A program made the position numbers and the translations under genes. This document shows, one piece after another, positions 1 through 8,112 of a stretch of DNA of 64,000 nucleotides. The number at the start of each line of letters is the position of its first letter. Within the stretch, counting starts at the first letter, position 1. The notes below the pieces were generated by a model. It saw only the letters and a list, made by a program, of their open reading frames with translations. It did not search any database and was not told where the DNA came from. The stretch comes from Rhodospirillaceae bacterium (GTDB lineage: Bacteria; Pseudomonadota; Alphaproteobacteria; Rhodospirillales; UBA2165), in assembly GCA_018649725.1 (NCBI GenBank), contig JABIHH010000009.1, forward strand, positions 1 to 64,000, in the 5' to 3' direction.

Positions 1-2
1 AA

Positions 3-93
3 TGGAAGAGGGGAAGGGATTCGAACCCTCGATACGCTATTAACGTATACACGCTTTCCAAGCGTGCGCCTTAAACCACTCGGCCACCCCTCC
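3..93 (-). tRNA. tRNA-Ser (anticodon GGA)
   Basis: Read on the minus strand the sequence folds as a class II tRNA. There is a GGAGGGG acceptor strand, a D-arm, a 5-bp anticodon stem CACGC/GCGTG with loop TTGGAAA (anticodon GGA, serine UCC/UCU codons), a long variable arm (ATACG/CGTAT) and a T-arm with TTCGAAT. The CCA end is encoded. Two details are odd. The first acceptor pair reads G1-U72, and the discriminator before CCA reads U rather than the G usual in bacterial tRNA-Ser. The anticodon and long variable arm make the serine identity secure. Whether the acceptor end is fully functional is less certain. Confidence 0.93.
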
Positions 94-235
94 ACAACAT
101 CTCACAAATATCCCGCAAACATCATTGTCGGATTTGAAGAGCGGCGAACCTACTAAACCAGACCCCTCATCGCAATAAATTTTTGCGCAAAAAATGGTAT
201 TTGTTCGTTAAGGGCACGCCTGTTAGACTGACACC

Positions 236-748
236 ATGCAGATGGGCAAAATTATTGGTTGGATGTTGCTGGCACTGGCGATTGGCTTTGCGGCGGTAGA
301 GACCGGGGCGCAAGGGGTCGCCAAGCAGTACGGCATTATGAGCGCCTATACGGTGCTCCATACTTTGGTGCCGGGTGAGTTGGTCCAGACCCGTATATTT
401 ATCGAAAAATCGCTGCATCCTGTGCTTTGGGATCCGATCATTCGCTCGCTTTTATGGTTGCCGGGGTGGCTGCTGTTGGGGATGCCGGGTGTGTTTTTTG
501 CCTGGAAGTTTCGTGACCGCCGGTCTGCGGAGGATCGGGCGGATGATGACATATTGGTCTCATCCTACGACGATATCCTCGCTGCTGCCGAAGAGTTTGA
601 TGAGCATATCCACAATGAGGATGATTCGGCGCCGTCAAAATATGGCCACTTAAGCGATTTTGACCCGGCTGCGAATCACGCCCAAGAAGATGGCCTGGAT
701 GCCTTTAAGCTTGAGCCCAAACATGTGGCAAGGCCGAAGAAAAAATAG
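236..748 (+). CDS. small membrane protein of unknown function
   Basis: I do not recognise this 170-residue protein. It has a hydrophobic N-terminal segment (about residues 5-25), a second hydrophobic segment near residues 68-90 (LLWLPGWLLLGMPGVFFAW), and then a charged, acidic cytosolic-looking tail ending in KPKKK. An in-frame ATG two codons downstream is an alternative start. The gene converges on lepA with only two bases between the stop codons, which supports its being a real gene fitted to its neighbour. Codon use resembles the surrounding genes. No function is proposed. Confidence 0.6.
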   Translation: MQMGKIIGWMLLALAIGFAAVETGAQGVAKQYGIMSAYTVLHTLVPGELVQTRIFIEKSLHPVLWDPIIRSLLWLPGWLLLGMPGVFFAWKFRDRRSAEDRADDDILVSSYDDILAAAEEFDEHIHNEDDSAPSKYGHLSDFDPAANHAQEDGLDAFKLEPKHVARPKKK

Positions 749-750
749 CG

Positions 751-2553
751 CTAATCGTCACTCATTTTGAGCGCCGCCAAGAAGGCGGATTGCGGGATTT
801 CAACCTGGCCGAATTGGCGCATTTTCTTCTTACCCTTTTTCTGCTTTTCGAGCAGCTTGCGTTTTCGGGTAATATCACCGCCGTAACATTTTGCCGTAAC
901 GTCTTTACGCATGGCTGAAATGGTTGAGCGTGCAATAACCTTGCCGCCGATCGCCGCTTGAATGGCGATCTTAAATAATTGGCGGGGGATAAGATCTTTG
1001 AGACGTTCACAAATCGCCCGGCCGCGTGATTCCGACTGGGTCTTGTGCGACATAAAGGATAACGCATCAACCAGTTCCAGATTGACCAGGATAGAGACCT
1101 TAACCAGATCAGATTGTTTGTAGTCATCCATTTGATAGTCAAAGCTCGCATAGCCGCGTGATATGGATTTCAGGCGATCATAAAAATCAAAAACGATCTC
1201 GTTTAAAGGCAGACGATAAACCGCCATCGCCCGATTGCCGGCATAAGTGAGCTCAATTTGCTCACCGCGCCGCTCGGTGCAGAGCTGGAGCACGCCGCCC
1301 AGATGTTCATCCGGCACCATGATGGTCGCTTTGATCCAGGGCTCTTCAATATATTCAATTTGTGTCGGCTCAGGCATGTCGGCTGGATTATGCAGTTCTC
1401 TTTTGCTGCCATCGGTCATGTGCAAGCGGTAGACCACGCTGGGAGCTGTGGTAATGAGATCGAGATCGAATTCCCGCTCCAGGCGTTCCTGGACAATCTC
1501 CAGATGCAGCAGGCCCAAAAAGCCACAGCGGAAACCAAAGCCCAAGGCAGCCGAGCTTTCCGGCTCATAGACAAAGCTCGCATCATTGAGGCGCAGCTTG
1601 GCGAGGCTGTCACGCAGCTCTTCAAATTCGGCGGCATCGGTTGGAAAGAGGCTTGAGAACACCACCGGCACGGACGGTTTAAAGCCAGAGAGCGGCTCGG
1701 CGGTCGGGTTCTTCTCATCGGTAATCGTGTCGCCCACATTTGTTTCGGCAACCGATTTAATCGATGCGGTGAAATAGCCAACATCACCCGGTCCGAGCTC
1801 GTCCAATTTTGTTGTTTTTGGCAGGAACTTACCAACCTGATCGATTTGGTGTACTTCACCGGACGACATCAGTTTGACCTTCATACCCCGGGCCAGCTTG
1901 CCGTCCTGGATGCGGACCAGGATCATCACGCCGAGATAGGGATCGTACCAGCTATCAACCAGCAGGGCCTTCAAGGGCGCATCGGCCTCGCCTGAGGGAG
2001 CGGGTAGGCGCTCAACGATGGCCTCCAAGACATCATCAACGCCCATGCCGGTTTTGGCGGAAATATTAATGGCATCAGCGGTATCCAGGCCAATCACGTC
2101 TTCGATTTGGGCTTTAATACGGTCGGGCTCGGAGGCCGGCAGGTCGATTTTATTGAGGATGGTGACAATTTCGTGGTCGGCATCCAAAGCGAGATACACA
2201 TTGGCGAGGGTCTGGGCTTCAACACCTTGGGTCGAATCGACCACCAAAAGCGAGCCCTCGCAGGCCGCTAAAGAACGACTGACTTCATAGGAGAAATCGA
2301 CATGGCCGGGTGTGTCCATCAGATTAAGCTCATAGATCTCGCCGTTCTTGGCTTTATAGTCGAGGCAGACGGTCTGTGCTTTGATGGTGATGCCGCGCTC
2401 GCGCTCAATATCCATTGAATCGAGCACTTGCTCCTGCATCTCGCGGTCGGACAAGCCACCACAGAATTCAATCATGCGGTCAGCGAGCGTCGATTTGCCA
2501 TGATCAATATGGGCAACGATCGAAAAATTTCTTTTATGGGCGAGGTCGGTCAT
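751..2553 (-). CDS. lepA: elongation factor 4 (LepA), back-translocating GTPase
   Basis: The protein is 600 residues, the normal length for LepA/EF4, a ribosome-associated GTPase that acts on stalled or mis-translocated ribosomes. The P-loop AHIDHGKS lies at residues 14-21, the switch II motif DTPGH at 80-84, and NKID follows near residue 134. The C-terminus contains the LepA-specific region ([18 protein letters not shown]), which distinguishes it from EF-G. The start at [10 protein letters not shown] matches family starts. It is transcribed alone on minus, with the NnrU gene about 50 bp upstream on the same strand. It is a standard housekeeping copy with nothing unusual. Confidence 0.98.
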   Translation of the reverse strand: MTDLAHKRNFSIVAHIDHGKSTLADRMIEFCGGLSDREMQEQVLDSMDIERERGITIKAQTVCLDYKAKNGEIYELNLMDTPGHVDFSYEVSRSLAACEGSLLVVDSTQGVEAQTLANVYLALDADHEIVTILNKIDLPASEPDRIKAQIEDVIGLDTADAINISAKTGMGVDDVLEAIVERLPAPSGEADAPLKALLVDSWYDPYLGVMILVRIQDGKLARGMKVKLMSSGEVHQIDQVGKFLPKTTKLDELGPGDVGYFTASIKSVAETNVGDTITDEKNPTAEPLSGFKPSVPVVFSSLFPTDAAEFEELRDSLAKLRLNDASFVYEPESSAALGFGFRCGFLGLLHLEIVQERLEREFDLDLITTAPSVVYRLHMTDGSKRELHNPADMPEPTQIEYIEEPWIKATIMVPDEHLGGVLQLCTERRGEQIELTYAGNRAMAVYRLPLNEIVFDFYDRLKSISRGYASFDYQMDDYKQSDLVKVSILVNLELVDALSFMSHKTQSESRGRAICERLKDLIPRQLFKIAIQAAIGGKVIARSTISAMRKDVTAKCYGGDITRKRKLLEKQKKGKKKMRQFGQVEIPQSAFLAALKMSDD

Positions 2554-2605
2554 GGTGTTTGATATAGCCTTGAATTAGGCCGCGTATCTAGCACTCCCCG
2601 TAGAA

Positions 2606-3304
2606 TTAATCAAACAGCCCGGAGACCCAGGACATCGGTGCGATGCCAAAAAAAGTTTCGTGCAGGATCAGCAATACCAAATAGACGGCAAATCCAATGA
2701 TCACGGGCAGCCAGCCTATTTCTGAAGCCTTGAATTCCGTGCGTTTTTGGAAGATTGCAGCAAATGGAATGTTGGAAGTTTGGGCTGCCGCGCGTTGCCA
2801 CTCATCGCCCAATGTCAGCGCTTTGCGGCGGTCGCCGAGATGGGTGCCGATAATCGCTAAAAAGCTAAACCCGCTAAACAATATTAAGGCTGCGCCATCG
2901 CCATTGCCAAGAACGTGCAAAATGCCCCACAACGCCGTGCCCCACATCATCGGATGGCGCGTGATGCGAAAAATGCCGCGGGGGCCATTGACATCTGGGG
3001 CCTCAAGATTTTTACGCGCATTGACGGTGCCGGCGACAATACAAATCGTCGCCACGGGCATCAAGCTGAGTGAGAGATGTTTAAACGCGGTATGCGGCTC
3101 CCAGTAGACAATATCAGGCGCCGCTCTATAAGCCATGACGATCCAAATCATACCGGCCAGGGCAATTAAGGAATAAAGCCCGGCAAAAGCTTTGTCGCCA
3201 ATTTTGGTGATGACAGGGGTTCTGATCGGTAGGCTCGACAAAACAAAATGACTACCAACAAAAAACAGCATCGCAGCAGATAGGTGAGTTAGGGATCCGA
3301 TCAT
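2606..3304 (-). CDS. NnrU family membrane protein (copy 1)
   Basis: This is a 232-residue multi-pass membrane protein with an N-terminal ISPs-like GSHFVLSS segment, a central ITRHPMMWG motif and about six hydrophobic segments. These are typical of the NnrU family (related to the isoprenylcysteine methyltransferase-like fold). NnrU was named from nitrite/NO reduction clusters, but its biochemical role is not settled, and no nir or nor genes are visible here. A second NnrU-family gene lies at 4277-4921, with a solute-binding protein gene between them. The two copies are clearly diverged, so this is not a recent tandem duplication. Confidence 0.85.
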   Translation of the reverse strand: MIGSLTHLSAAMLFFVGSHFVLSSLPIRTPVITKIGDKAFAGLYSLIALAGMIWIVMAYRAAPDIVYWEPHTAFKHLSLSLMPVATICIVAGTVNARKNLEAPDVNGPRGIFRITRHPMMWGTALWGILHVLGNGDGAALILFSGFSFLAIIGTHLGDRRKALTLGDEWQRAAAQTSNIPFAAIFQKRTEFKASEIGWLPVIIGFAVYLVLLILHETFFGIAPMSWVSGLFD

Positions 3305-3471
3305 CGCAAATACAATATTATTCCAGGCAAAATAATGGCAAAAATTGATAATAATTTATACTCTTTCAATTGAAAAAATAGAAATGAAACTTATATCTAA
3401 GGTTATAGAATGACGCTCTCTCGGATTATTTTTGGCTGAGATCGAGACGTGATTCTCAAGCGAGGGCGGAA

Positions 3472-4257
3472 ATGTTGGCGAGACTAAGTTGTCTTTTGAT
3501 CAGTGTTTGTGTTGGGATTTCATTCCTTTCAACGCCAGCCTTGTCTATACCTCTGGATCAAGCAGCCAAAAAGCTTGAAGCATTTAAATGGTATGTCGAG
3601 GAATACCCGCCCTATAATTTTAAAAATAAAGCGGGTGAAACCACCGGCATGGCGGTGGATATTCTGATGGCGGCCTTTCGGAAAATTGGCATTGGACTTC
3701 GGCCGAAAAATCTGGAGATCGCGCCTTGGAACCAAGCCTACAAAGCTATTCAAATGAAGCCCGGCACTGCGCTATTCAGTATGACCTACACACCGGAACG
3801 CCAGCAGATAATGAAATTTGTCGGGCCATCAGTTCCGTCGAATATATCAATCATCGCGGCGAGAGCGAAAAAACTATCCAACATAGATACCGCGCAATTG
3901 GCGGGTCTCAAAATCGCTGTCGTGCGGGATGATATCGGTGATCAATTGATGCGGAAATTCGCTCTAAGCGATGATGTTATGTGGAAAAAAAATTCTCTGA
4001 AGCAGGTGCTTGATCTGCTTTTCACGGAGCGGGTGGATGCTGTGGCCTATGCGGTAGATGTTTTCAACTGGGCGACTAAGGCAGCTGGTGTGCAACCGGC
4101 CTTGTATGAAGAGATAAAGGTATTAAAAAAAGGGCAGTTGGGATACGCCTTCCATAACTCAACCAATCCAGAGATTTTAATTCCGCTGCAAAAGGCCGTT
4201 GACGCCTTACGCGCTGATGGCACGATTGATAAGATAATAAAAAAATATGGCAAATAG
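3472..4257 (+). CDS. periplasmic amino-acid-type solute-binding protein (family 3), orphan
   Basis: The 261-residue product starts with a signal peptide (about residues 1-25, ending near TPALS). It continues with a family 3 solute-binding fold: WYVEEYPPYNF, GMAVDILMAAFRKIG, and a hinge-like segment AGLKIAVVRDDIGDQLM. Proteins of this type bind polar amino acids or similar small ligands in the periplasm and hand them to an ABC permease. No permease or ATPase gene is adjacent. The protein may therefore serve a distant transporter or act as a sensor or ligand-binding protein. The gene stands alone on plus between two minus-strand NnrU genes, and the ligand cannot be predicted from this sequence. 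Confidence 0.85.
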   Translation: MLARLSCLLISVCVGISFLSTPALSIPLDQAAKKLEAFKWYVEEYPPYNFKNKAGETTGMAVDILMAAFRKIGIGLRPKNLEIAPWNQAYKAIQMKPGTALFSMTYTPERQQIMKFVGPSVPSNISIIAARAKKLSNIDTAQLAGLKIAVVRDDIGDQLMRKFALSDDVMWKKNSLKQVLDLLFTERVDAVAYAVDVFNWATKAAGVQPALYEEIKVLKKGQLGYAFHNSTNPEILIPLQKAVDALRADGTIDKIIKKYGK

Positions 4258-4276
4258 ATAAGACTCGCATTTTTTC

Positions 4277-4921
4277 TTAGGGTAAAGGCGAGACGCCAAG
4301 GACCCATTCGTGGGCCCAGAGCAGCAAAAAATAGAACGCTCCACCTCCAATTATCCCAATCAACCAACCATTCGAGCCTCTAAGCGTGCCTCTTGAAGCG
4401 GCTAAATGCTGCCAGGCCGCTTCGCCCAATTGTTGTTTTTTACGCTTGTTGATGGTGTAGGGGCCATAAAAGCTTAAGCCCGTCAAAAGACCAAACATGA
4501 GGACAGAGGCAACATCGCCATTTGGTGCGAGATGAACAAGGGTCCAAAGCGCAAAAGCCATTATGACCGGGTGGCGAGAGAGGCCGATCAGGCCCGGCCT
4601 AGCGGGATCAAAATCCGCTTTGCTGATGCTGAGTGACAGCGGGTTTGAAGCCCAAAAGCCACCGATAAATAGAACACATCCAACGGGCATGCCGAGCAGC
4701 GGCACCCAGCGCGTCCAGGCGGGTTGACCCCAAAGCTCGATATAGGGGGCATCGATGAAAGCAAAGCCGAGCCACACAACGACGACGACACTTAGAGCTG
4801 AATAGAGCGCGATATAGAGGCGCTTGCCCAACAAATTGATCAAGCCTTGGCGACAGGGTCCATAGGCCGGAATAACGTGGCTCAGGATAAAGACGGCGAT
4901 GGCGGCAATGAGTTCGATCAT
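4277..4921 (-). CDS. NnrU family membrane protein (copy 2)
   Basis: This 214-residue integral membrane protein has about five or six hydrophobic segments and the LSRHPVIMAFALW motif that corresponds to ITRHPMMWG in the copy at 2606-3304. Overall architecture matches the NnrU family, whose biochemical role is undefined. It ends 19 bp from the convergent solute-binding protein gene. It starts 5 bp after the stop of the aldolase-family gene upstream on the same strand, so those two are probably cotranscribed. Confidence 0.84.
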   Translation of the reverse strand: MIELIAAIAVFILSHVIPAYGPCRQGLINLLGKRLYIALYSALSVVVVVWLGFAFIDAPYIELWGQPAWTRWVPLLGMPVGCVLFIGGFWASNPLSLSISKADFDPARPGLIGLSRHPVIMAFALWTLVHLAPNGDVASVLMFGLLTGLSFYGPYTINKRKKQQLGEAAWQHLAASRGTLRGSNGWLIGIIGGGAFYFLLLWAHEWVLGVSPLP

Positions 4922-4926
4922 GAGCG

Positions 4927-5709
4927 TTATTTCAAATTTCTGAGTTCCGTCACGCGCTGCTGCCCGGCGCCGGCTAATAGCCCGGTATCAGATCCAGCTA
5001 AGATAAATTGCACGCCCATGGTGATAAATTTTTCTGCGTGCTCATTATTCATCACGCCGCCCATGCCCGACCATTTTCCATGTTTTTTGCAGGCTGTCGT
5101 CAAACTTTCAAAAGCGGCAACAAAATCATCATGGCCGGATTGGCCGGGAATCTCCATATTCGTGCTGAGATCGTTGCCGCCGATCATACCAACATCAACG
5201 CCCTCAACGGCCGCAATGGCATCGACATCGGCAATGGCTTCGGGGGTCTCAACCATGACGACGGTAAGCGTCGAGGCGTTAAACATCTTTGCCATATCTT
5301 CGGGTTTGCGGGGTGTGTAGCCGGTGTGAACAGGCGGGCCGCCGACATTCCGGAGACCGATGGGGCGAAACTTGGTCACCTCAACCAATTGGCGGGCTTC
5401 CTCAGCAGATCTGACATCCGGCATAACAATACCAAGGGCACCGCCTTCCAAGGCTCGAGTCGCCAACCAATGCTGGCCGGGCGGCACACGGACAAGGGGC
5501 GCAATGCCAGCATCAAGCGCCGCGGCTGAAATTTGCGCACAAGATTCGATTCCCAGCTGACCATGCTCCAAATCAATAAACAGCCAATCAAAGCCAGCCA
5601 CCGCCATCGCCCGGCCGATCGTCGTCGAATTCGTGATGCGAATACCAAGGCCCAGCGAGAGATCGCCAGCTTTGAGACGGTCGAGCGCAGTATTGGTTAA
5701 TTCTGTCAT
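4927..5709 (-). CDS. HpcH/HpaI aldolase / citrate lyase family protein
   Basis: The protein is 260 residues, the usual size of class II pyruvate aldolases of the HpcH/HpaI family, which cleave or form 2-keto-hydroxy acids using a divalent metal. Visible family marks are DLEHGQ (acid-base region), the PPGQHWLATRALEGGALGIVMPDV segment including the metal-binding region, and GLRNVGG. The usual partner genes of aromatic meta-cleavage (hpaBCDEFG) are absent, so the substrate is unknown. It lies between a GST gene upstream and an NnrU gene downstream on the same strand, with short gaps, and these may form a small operon. Confidence 0.88.
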   Translation of the reverse strand: MTELTNTALDRLKAGDLSLGLGIRITNSTTIGRAMAVAGFDWLFIDLEHGQLGIESCAQISAAALDAGIAPLVRVPPGQHWLATRALEGGALGIVMPDVRSAEEARQLVEVTKFRPIGLRNVGGPPVHTGYTPRKPEDMAKMFNASTLTVVMVETPEAIADVDAIAAVEGVDVGMIGGNDLSTNMEIPGQSGHDDFVAAFESLTTACKKHGKWSGMGGVMNNEHAEKFITMGVQFILAGSDTGLLAGAGQQRVTELRNLK

Positions 5710-5734
5710 TTGGGCGTCCTTTTATTGTCTTGCT

Positions 5735-6355
5735 TCAAGGCATTGGTACCATGACATTCTCCGAGAATGCGGGCCGGTCTTGCAGTCTTTGATAATAAGC
5801 CTCGAGCTTGGGCAGAGCAGGCCGGTCAATCGGTAGGGCATAGAAGCGATGAACAGCGGCGCCTAGGGGGATATCGCCCATTGTCAGTGCATCACCGGTG
5901 ATAAAATCTTTGTCCCCCAATTGAGCGTCGATAAATTTAAAATCCTGAGCCAAGGCAGTGATGCCTTTGGCAACTTCCTCATCGTTCCGTTCTTCGGGTG
6001 GGACACGGAACAAGTTCCAAAAGACGGCGACAACATTGCGCCAATTATCGGAAGCCTGCCAATCCATCCAGTAATCCGCTTCGGCGGCGAGGCCAGCATC
6101 GCTCGGCCACAGGTTTCCCTGGCTGTAGGTGTGAGCAAGGTAGCGGACAATCACATTAGATTGACGTATGAGGTTACCGTCATCTTCTAAAGTCGGCACG
6201 CGCATCTGCGGATTGAGCGCTGCGTATTCAGGTGTTTCCAGCCCACCCGGTTTGTCCTCCTTATAGATCCAGTCAAAGGCGAGGCCCAGCTCGCTGAGCG
6301 TCCACGAGACTTTTTGCACATTAATGGAGGTCTTTCGCCCGTATAATTTACGCAT
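5735..6355 (-). CDS. glutathione S-transferase family protein
   Basis: An N-terminal thioredoxin-fold GST domain is visible (KLYGRKTSINVQKVSWTLSELGL, then MRVPTLEDDG and RQSNVIVRYLA). A helical C-terminal domain with GDALTMGDIPLG follows, the usual N-capping region of GSTs. I place the start at the internal ATG giving MRKLYGRKTS (206 residues). The longer track ORF adds only MAIRIDGI, which is not part of the fold. Residue Ser in KTSINVQKV is the likely catalytic-site residue. The substrate is unknown. It lies upstream of the aldolase-family gene with a 25-bp gap. Confidence 0.87.
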   Translation of the reverse strand: MRKLYGRKTSINVQKVSWTLSELGLAFDWIYKEDKPGGLETPEYAALNPQMRVPTLEDDGNLIRQSNVIVRYLAHTYSQGNLWPSDAGLAAEADYWMDWQASDNWRNVVAVFWNLFRVPPEERNDEEVAKGITALAQDFKFIDAQLGDKDFITGDALTMGDIPLGAAVHRFYALPIDRPALPKLEAYYQRLQDRPAFSENVMVPMP

Positions 6356-6433
6356 GATCCCGTCGATCCTTATAGCCAACCTTTTCGGTCAGGCGTTATC
6401 TCGGAGCAAGTATAGACCCGTTTGGGAGAATGT

Positions 6434-7327
6434 CTAAACTTCAGGTACTTCCAGGTCGTTCTGCGCGCAGGCGGCGGTGACGGTGTTTTGTAGCAGACAC
6501 GCAATGGTCATTGGGCCGACGCCGCCAGGCACCGGTGTGATGGCACCGGCGACTTCTTTGGCTTCGTCGAAATCAACATCGCCGCACAGCTTGGATTTGC
6601 CTTCGGCATTTGGCGGTAGGCGGTTCATGCCAACATCAATGACGACCGCTCCTTCTTTGACCCAGTCGCCTTTGACCATCTGAGCGCGCCCGACGGCGGC
6701 AACCAGAATATCGGCACGGCGGGCTTCGCCTGGAAGATCGGCAGTGCGCGAATGAGCAATCGTCACCGTGCAGTTTTCTTTCAGCAATAACGCGGCCATT
6801 GGCTTGCCGACAATATTTGATCGACCAATCACCAGCGCTTGTTTGCCGGAGAGGTCGTCACCCAATTGATCCTTAATCATCATGATGCAGCCGAGCGGTG
6901 TGCAAGGCACTAGGCCATCGGAGCCGGTCGCGAGCTTGCCGGCATTGTAGACATGAAAGCCATCGACATCTTTGGTCGGATCAATTTTGGCGAGAACGGC
7001 CTGTTCGTCAATTTGATCGGGCAGCGGGAGCTGCACTAAGATACCGTGGACTTCGGGATCACTGTTGAGGCCTTCGATCAGGGTCAGAAGTTCTTTCTGC
7101 GAGGTTTCGGCGGGCAGGCGATGTTCAAAGCCCTTCATGCCGGCTTCAAGCGTCATCTTGTTTTTATTACGGACATAAATTTGACTGGCAGCGTCCTCAC
7201 CAACAAGGACAACGGCAAGGCCGGGCGTGAGATTGTGATTTTCTTTCAACTCGCGCACTTGATCGGCGACACGGTTTCTCAGGCCTTCGGCAAATGCCTT
7301 GCCATCGATGATCTTTGCTTCAGCCAT
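6434..7327 (-). CDS. folD: bifunctional methylene-THF dehydrogenase / methenyl-THF cyclohydrolase
   Basis: FolD interconverts 5,10-methylene-, methenyl- and 10-formyl-tetrahydrofolate, supplying one-carbon units for purines and formyl-Met. The 297-residue length is normal. Visible signatures are YVRNKNK with the catalytic Tyr and Lys, [16 protein letters not shown], the Rossmann motif [10 protein letters not shown] for NADP, and the C-terminal [10 protein letters not shown]. Downstream on the same strand lies the GST gene. The DUF167 and YggT genes that follow to the right also read minus, so this may be one transcription unit. Confidence 0.98.
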   Translation of the reverse strand: MAEAKIIDGKAFAEGLRNRVADQVRELKENHNLTPGLAVVLVGEDAASQIYVRNKNKMTLEAGMKGFEHRLPAETSQKELLTLIEGLNSDPEVHGILVQLPLPDQIDEQAVLAKIDPTKDVDGFHVYNAGKLATGSDGLVPCTPLGCIMMIKDQLGDDLSGKQALVIGRSNIVGKPMAALLLKENCTVTIAHSRTADLPGEARRADILVAAVGRAQMVKGDWVKEGAVVIDVGMNRLPPNAEGKSKLCGDVDFDEAKEVAGAITPVPGGVGPMTIACLLQNTVTAACAQNDLEVPEV

Positions 7328-7366
7328 ATTATTTATTCTCCCCCGCTTTAACGAAAGCCCGTAAAT

Positions 7367-7714
7367 CTAGATGTCAGGGCACGCTTTAATCGATGCGCGC
7401 ACTTTATCGATTTCGCCAGCGATCTCAATCGTTTTTCTTGTGTTGGTTTGACCGCGACTAATTGTGATTTGAGATTTGGCGATTTTCCATTCTCCAGCTA
7501 GCAATTTAATTAAGGCCGTATTGGCTTTACCTTTCTCCGGCACGGCAGTGACAGAGGCTTTCAAATAAGCAGAGCCATCCGCATCACGGGCCACGCCGGT
7601 GATCGCATTTTGCTTCGCTTTTGGTGTGAGTTTAAGGTCGAAACAGAGCGCACCCTTCTCTACCTTAAAAAGAGAAGGTGGATAGCCAGTCTTTTTAGAC
7701 GAGGCCGCCGCCAT
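7367..7714 (-). CDS. DUF167 (YggU-like) family protein
   Basis: This small protein shows the DUF167 pattern: LTPKAKQNAITG, then YLKASVTAVPEKGKANTALIKLLA and ITISRGQTNTRKTIEI. The family has a solved fold in other bacteria but no assigned activity. I choose the internal start MAAASSKK (115 residues) over the track start because it overlaps the end of the upstream yggT gene by only 20 bp. The YggT-DUF167 pairing is common in proteobacteria and supports both calls. Confidence 0.88.
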   Translation of the reverse strand: MAAASSKKTGYPPSLFKVEKGALCFDLKLTPKAKQNAITGVARDADGSAYLKASVTAVPEKGKANTALIKLLAGEWKIAKSQITISRGQTNTRKTIEIAGEIDKVRASIKACPDI

Positions 7715-7982
7715 ATTCTCTGAGCAGATTGCGGCCAAAAACCAGAAGCAAGATCAAAACAACAGGGGAGACATCGATGCCGCCGAGATCTGGAATCCAT
7801 CGTCTGATGGGGCGCAGCGCCGGCTCGGTGATGCGATAGAGGAAATCATAGACTTGGTAGACAAATCTGTTCTGCGTATTAATGACGTTGAACGAGGTCA
7901 GCCAGCTCATCGCAACAACGATGATAAGGCACCACATATATATGCCGATGACTTGATCGATGAGAAACAGCAAAGATTGCAT
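7695..7982 (-). CDS. YggT family integral membrane protein
   Basis: The product has 95 residues, two hydrophobic segments (LIDQVIGIYMWCLIIVVAMSWL near the N-terminus and VSPVVLILLLVFGRNLL near the C-terminus), and the family motif YRITEPALRPIRRWIPDLGGIDVSP between them. YggT proteins are membrane proteins of uncertain function, linked in other bacteria to membrane or cell-division processes. The 3-prime end overlaps the start of the DUF167 gene on the same strand, indicating translational coupling. Confidence 0.92.
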   Translation of the reverse strand: MQSLLFLIDQVIGIYMWCLIIVVAMSWLTSFNVINTQNRFVYQVYDFLYRITEPALRPIRRWIPDLGGIDVSPVVLILLLVFGRNLLREYGGGLV

Positions 7983-8112
7983 AAAAGGTCACTATTCCCT
8001 GTAGTTATTTCCGGTGGTTTTTTTAGCTTCAACAAGCTGAACCCTAGCGGTCCGGCTTTCCTATGGCAAGAGCCTGACTTCTATTTAGAACATTTCAGTA
8101 GCTATTCAAGGG

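Noticed and set aside
3472-4257. ABC transporter operon
   Set aside because: Only the binding protein is present. The flanking NnrU proteins are not permeases, so no transporter is called.
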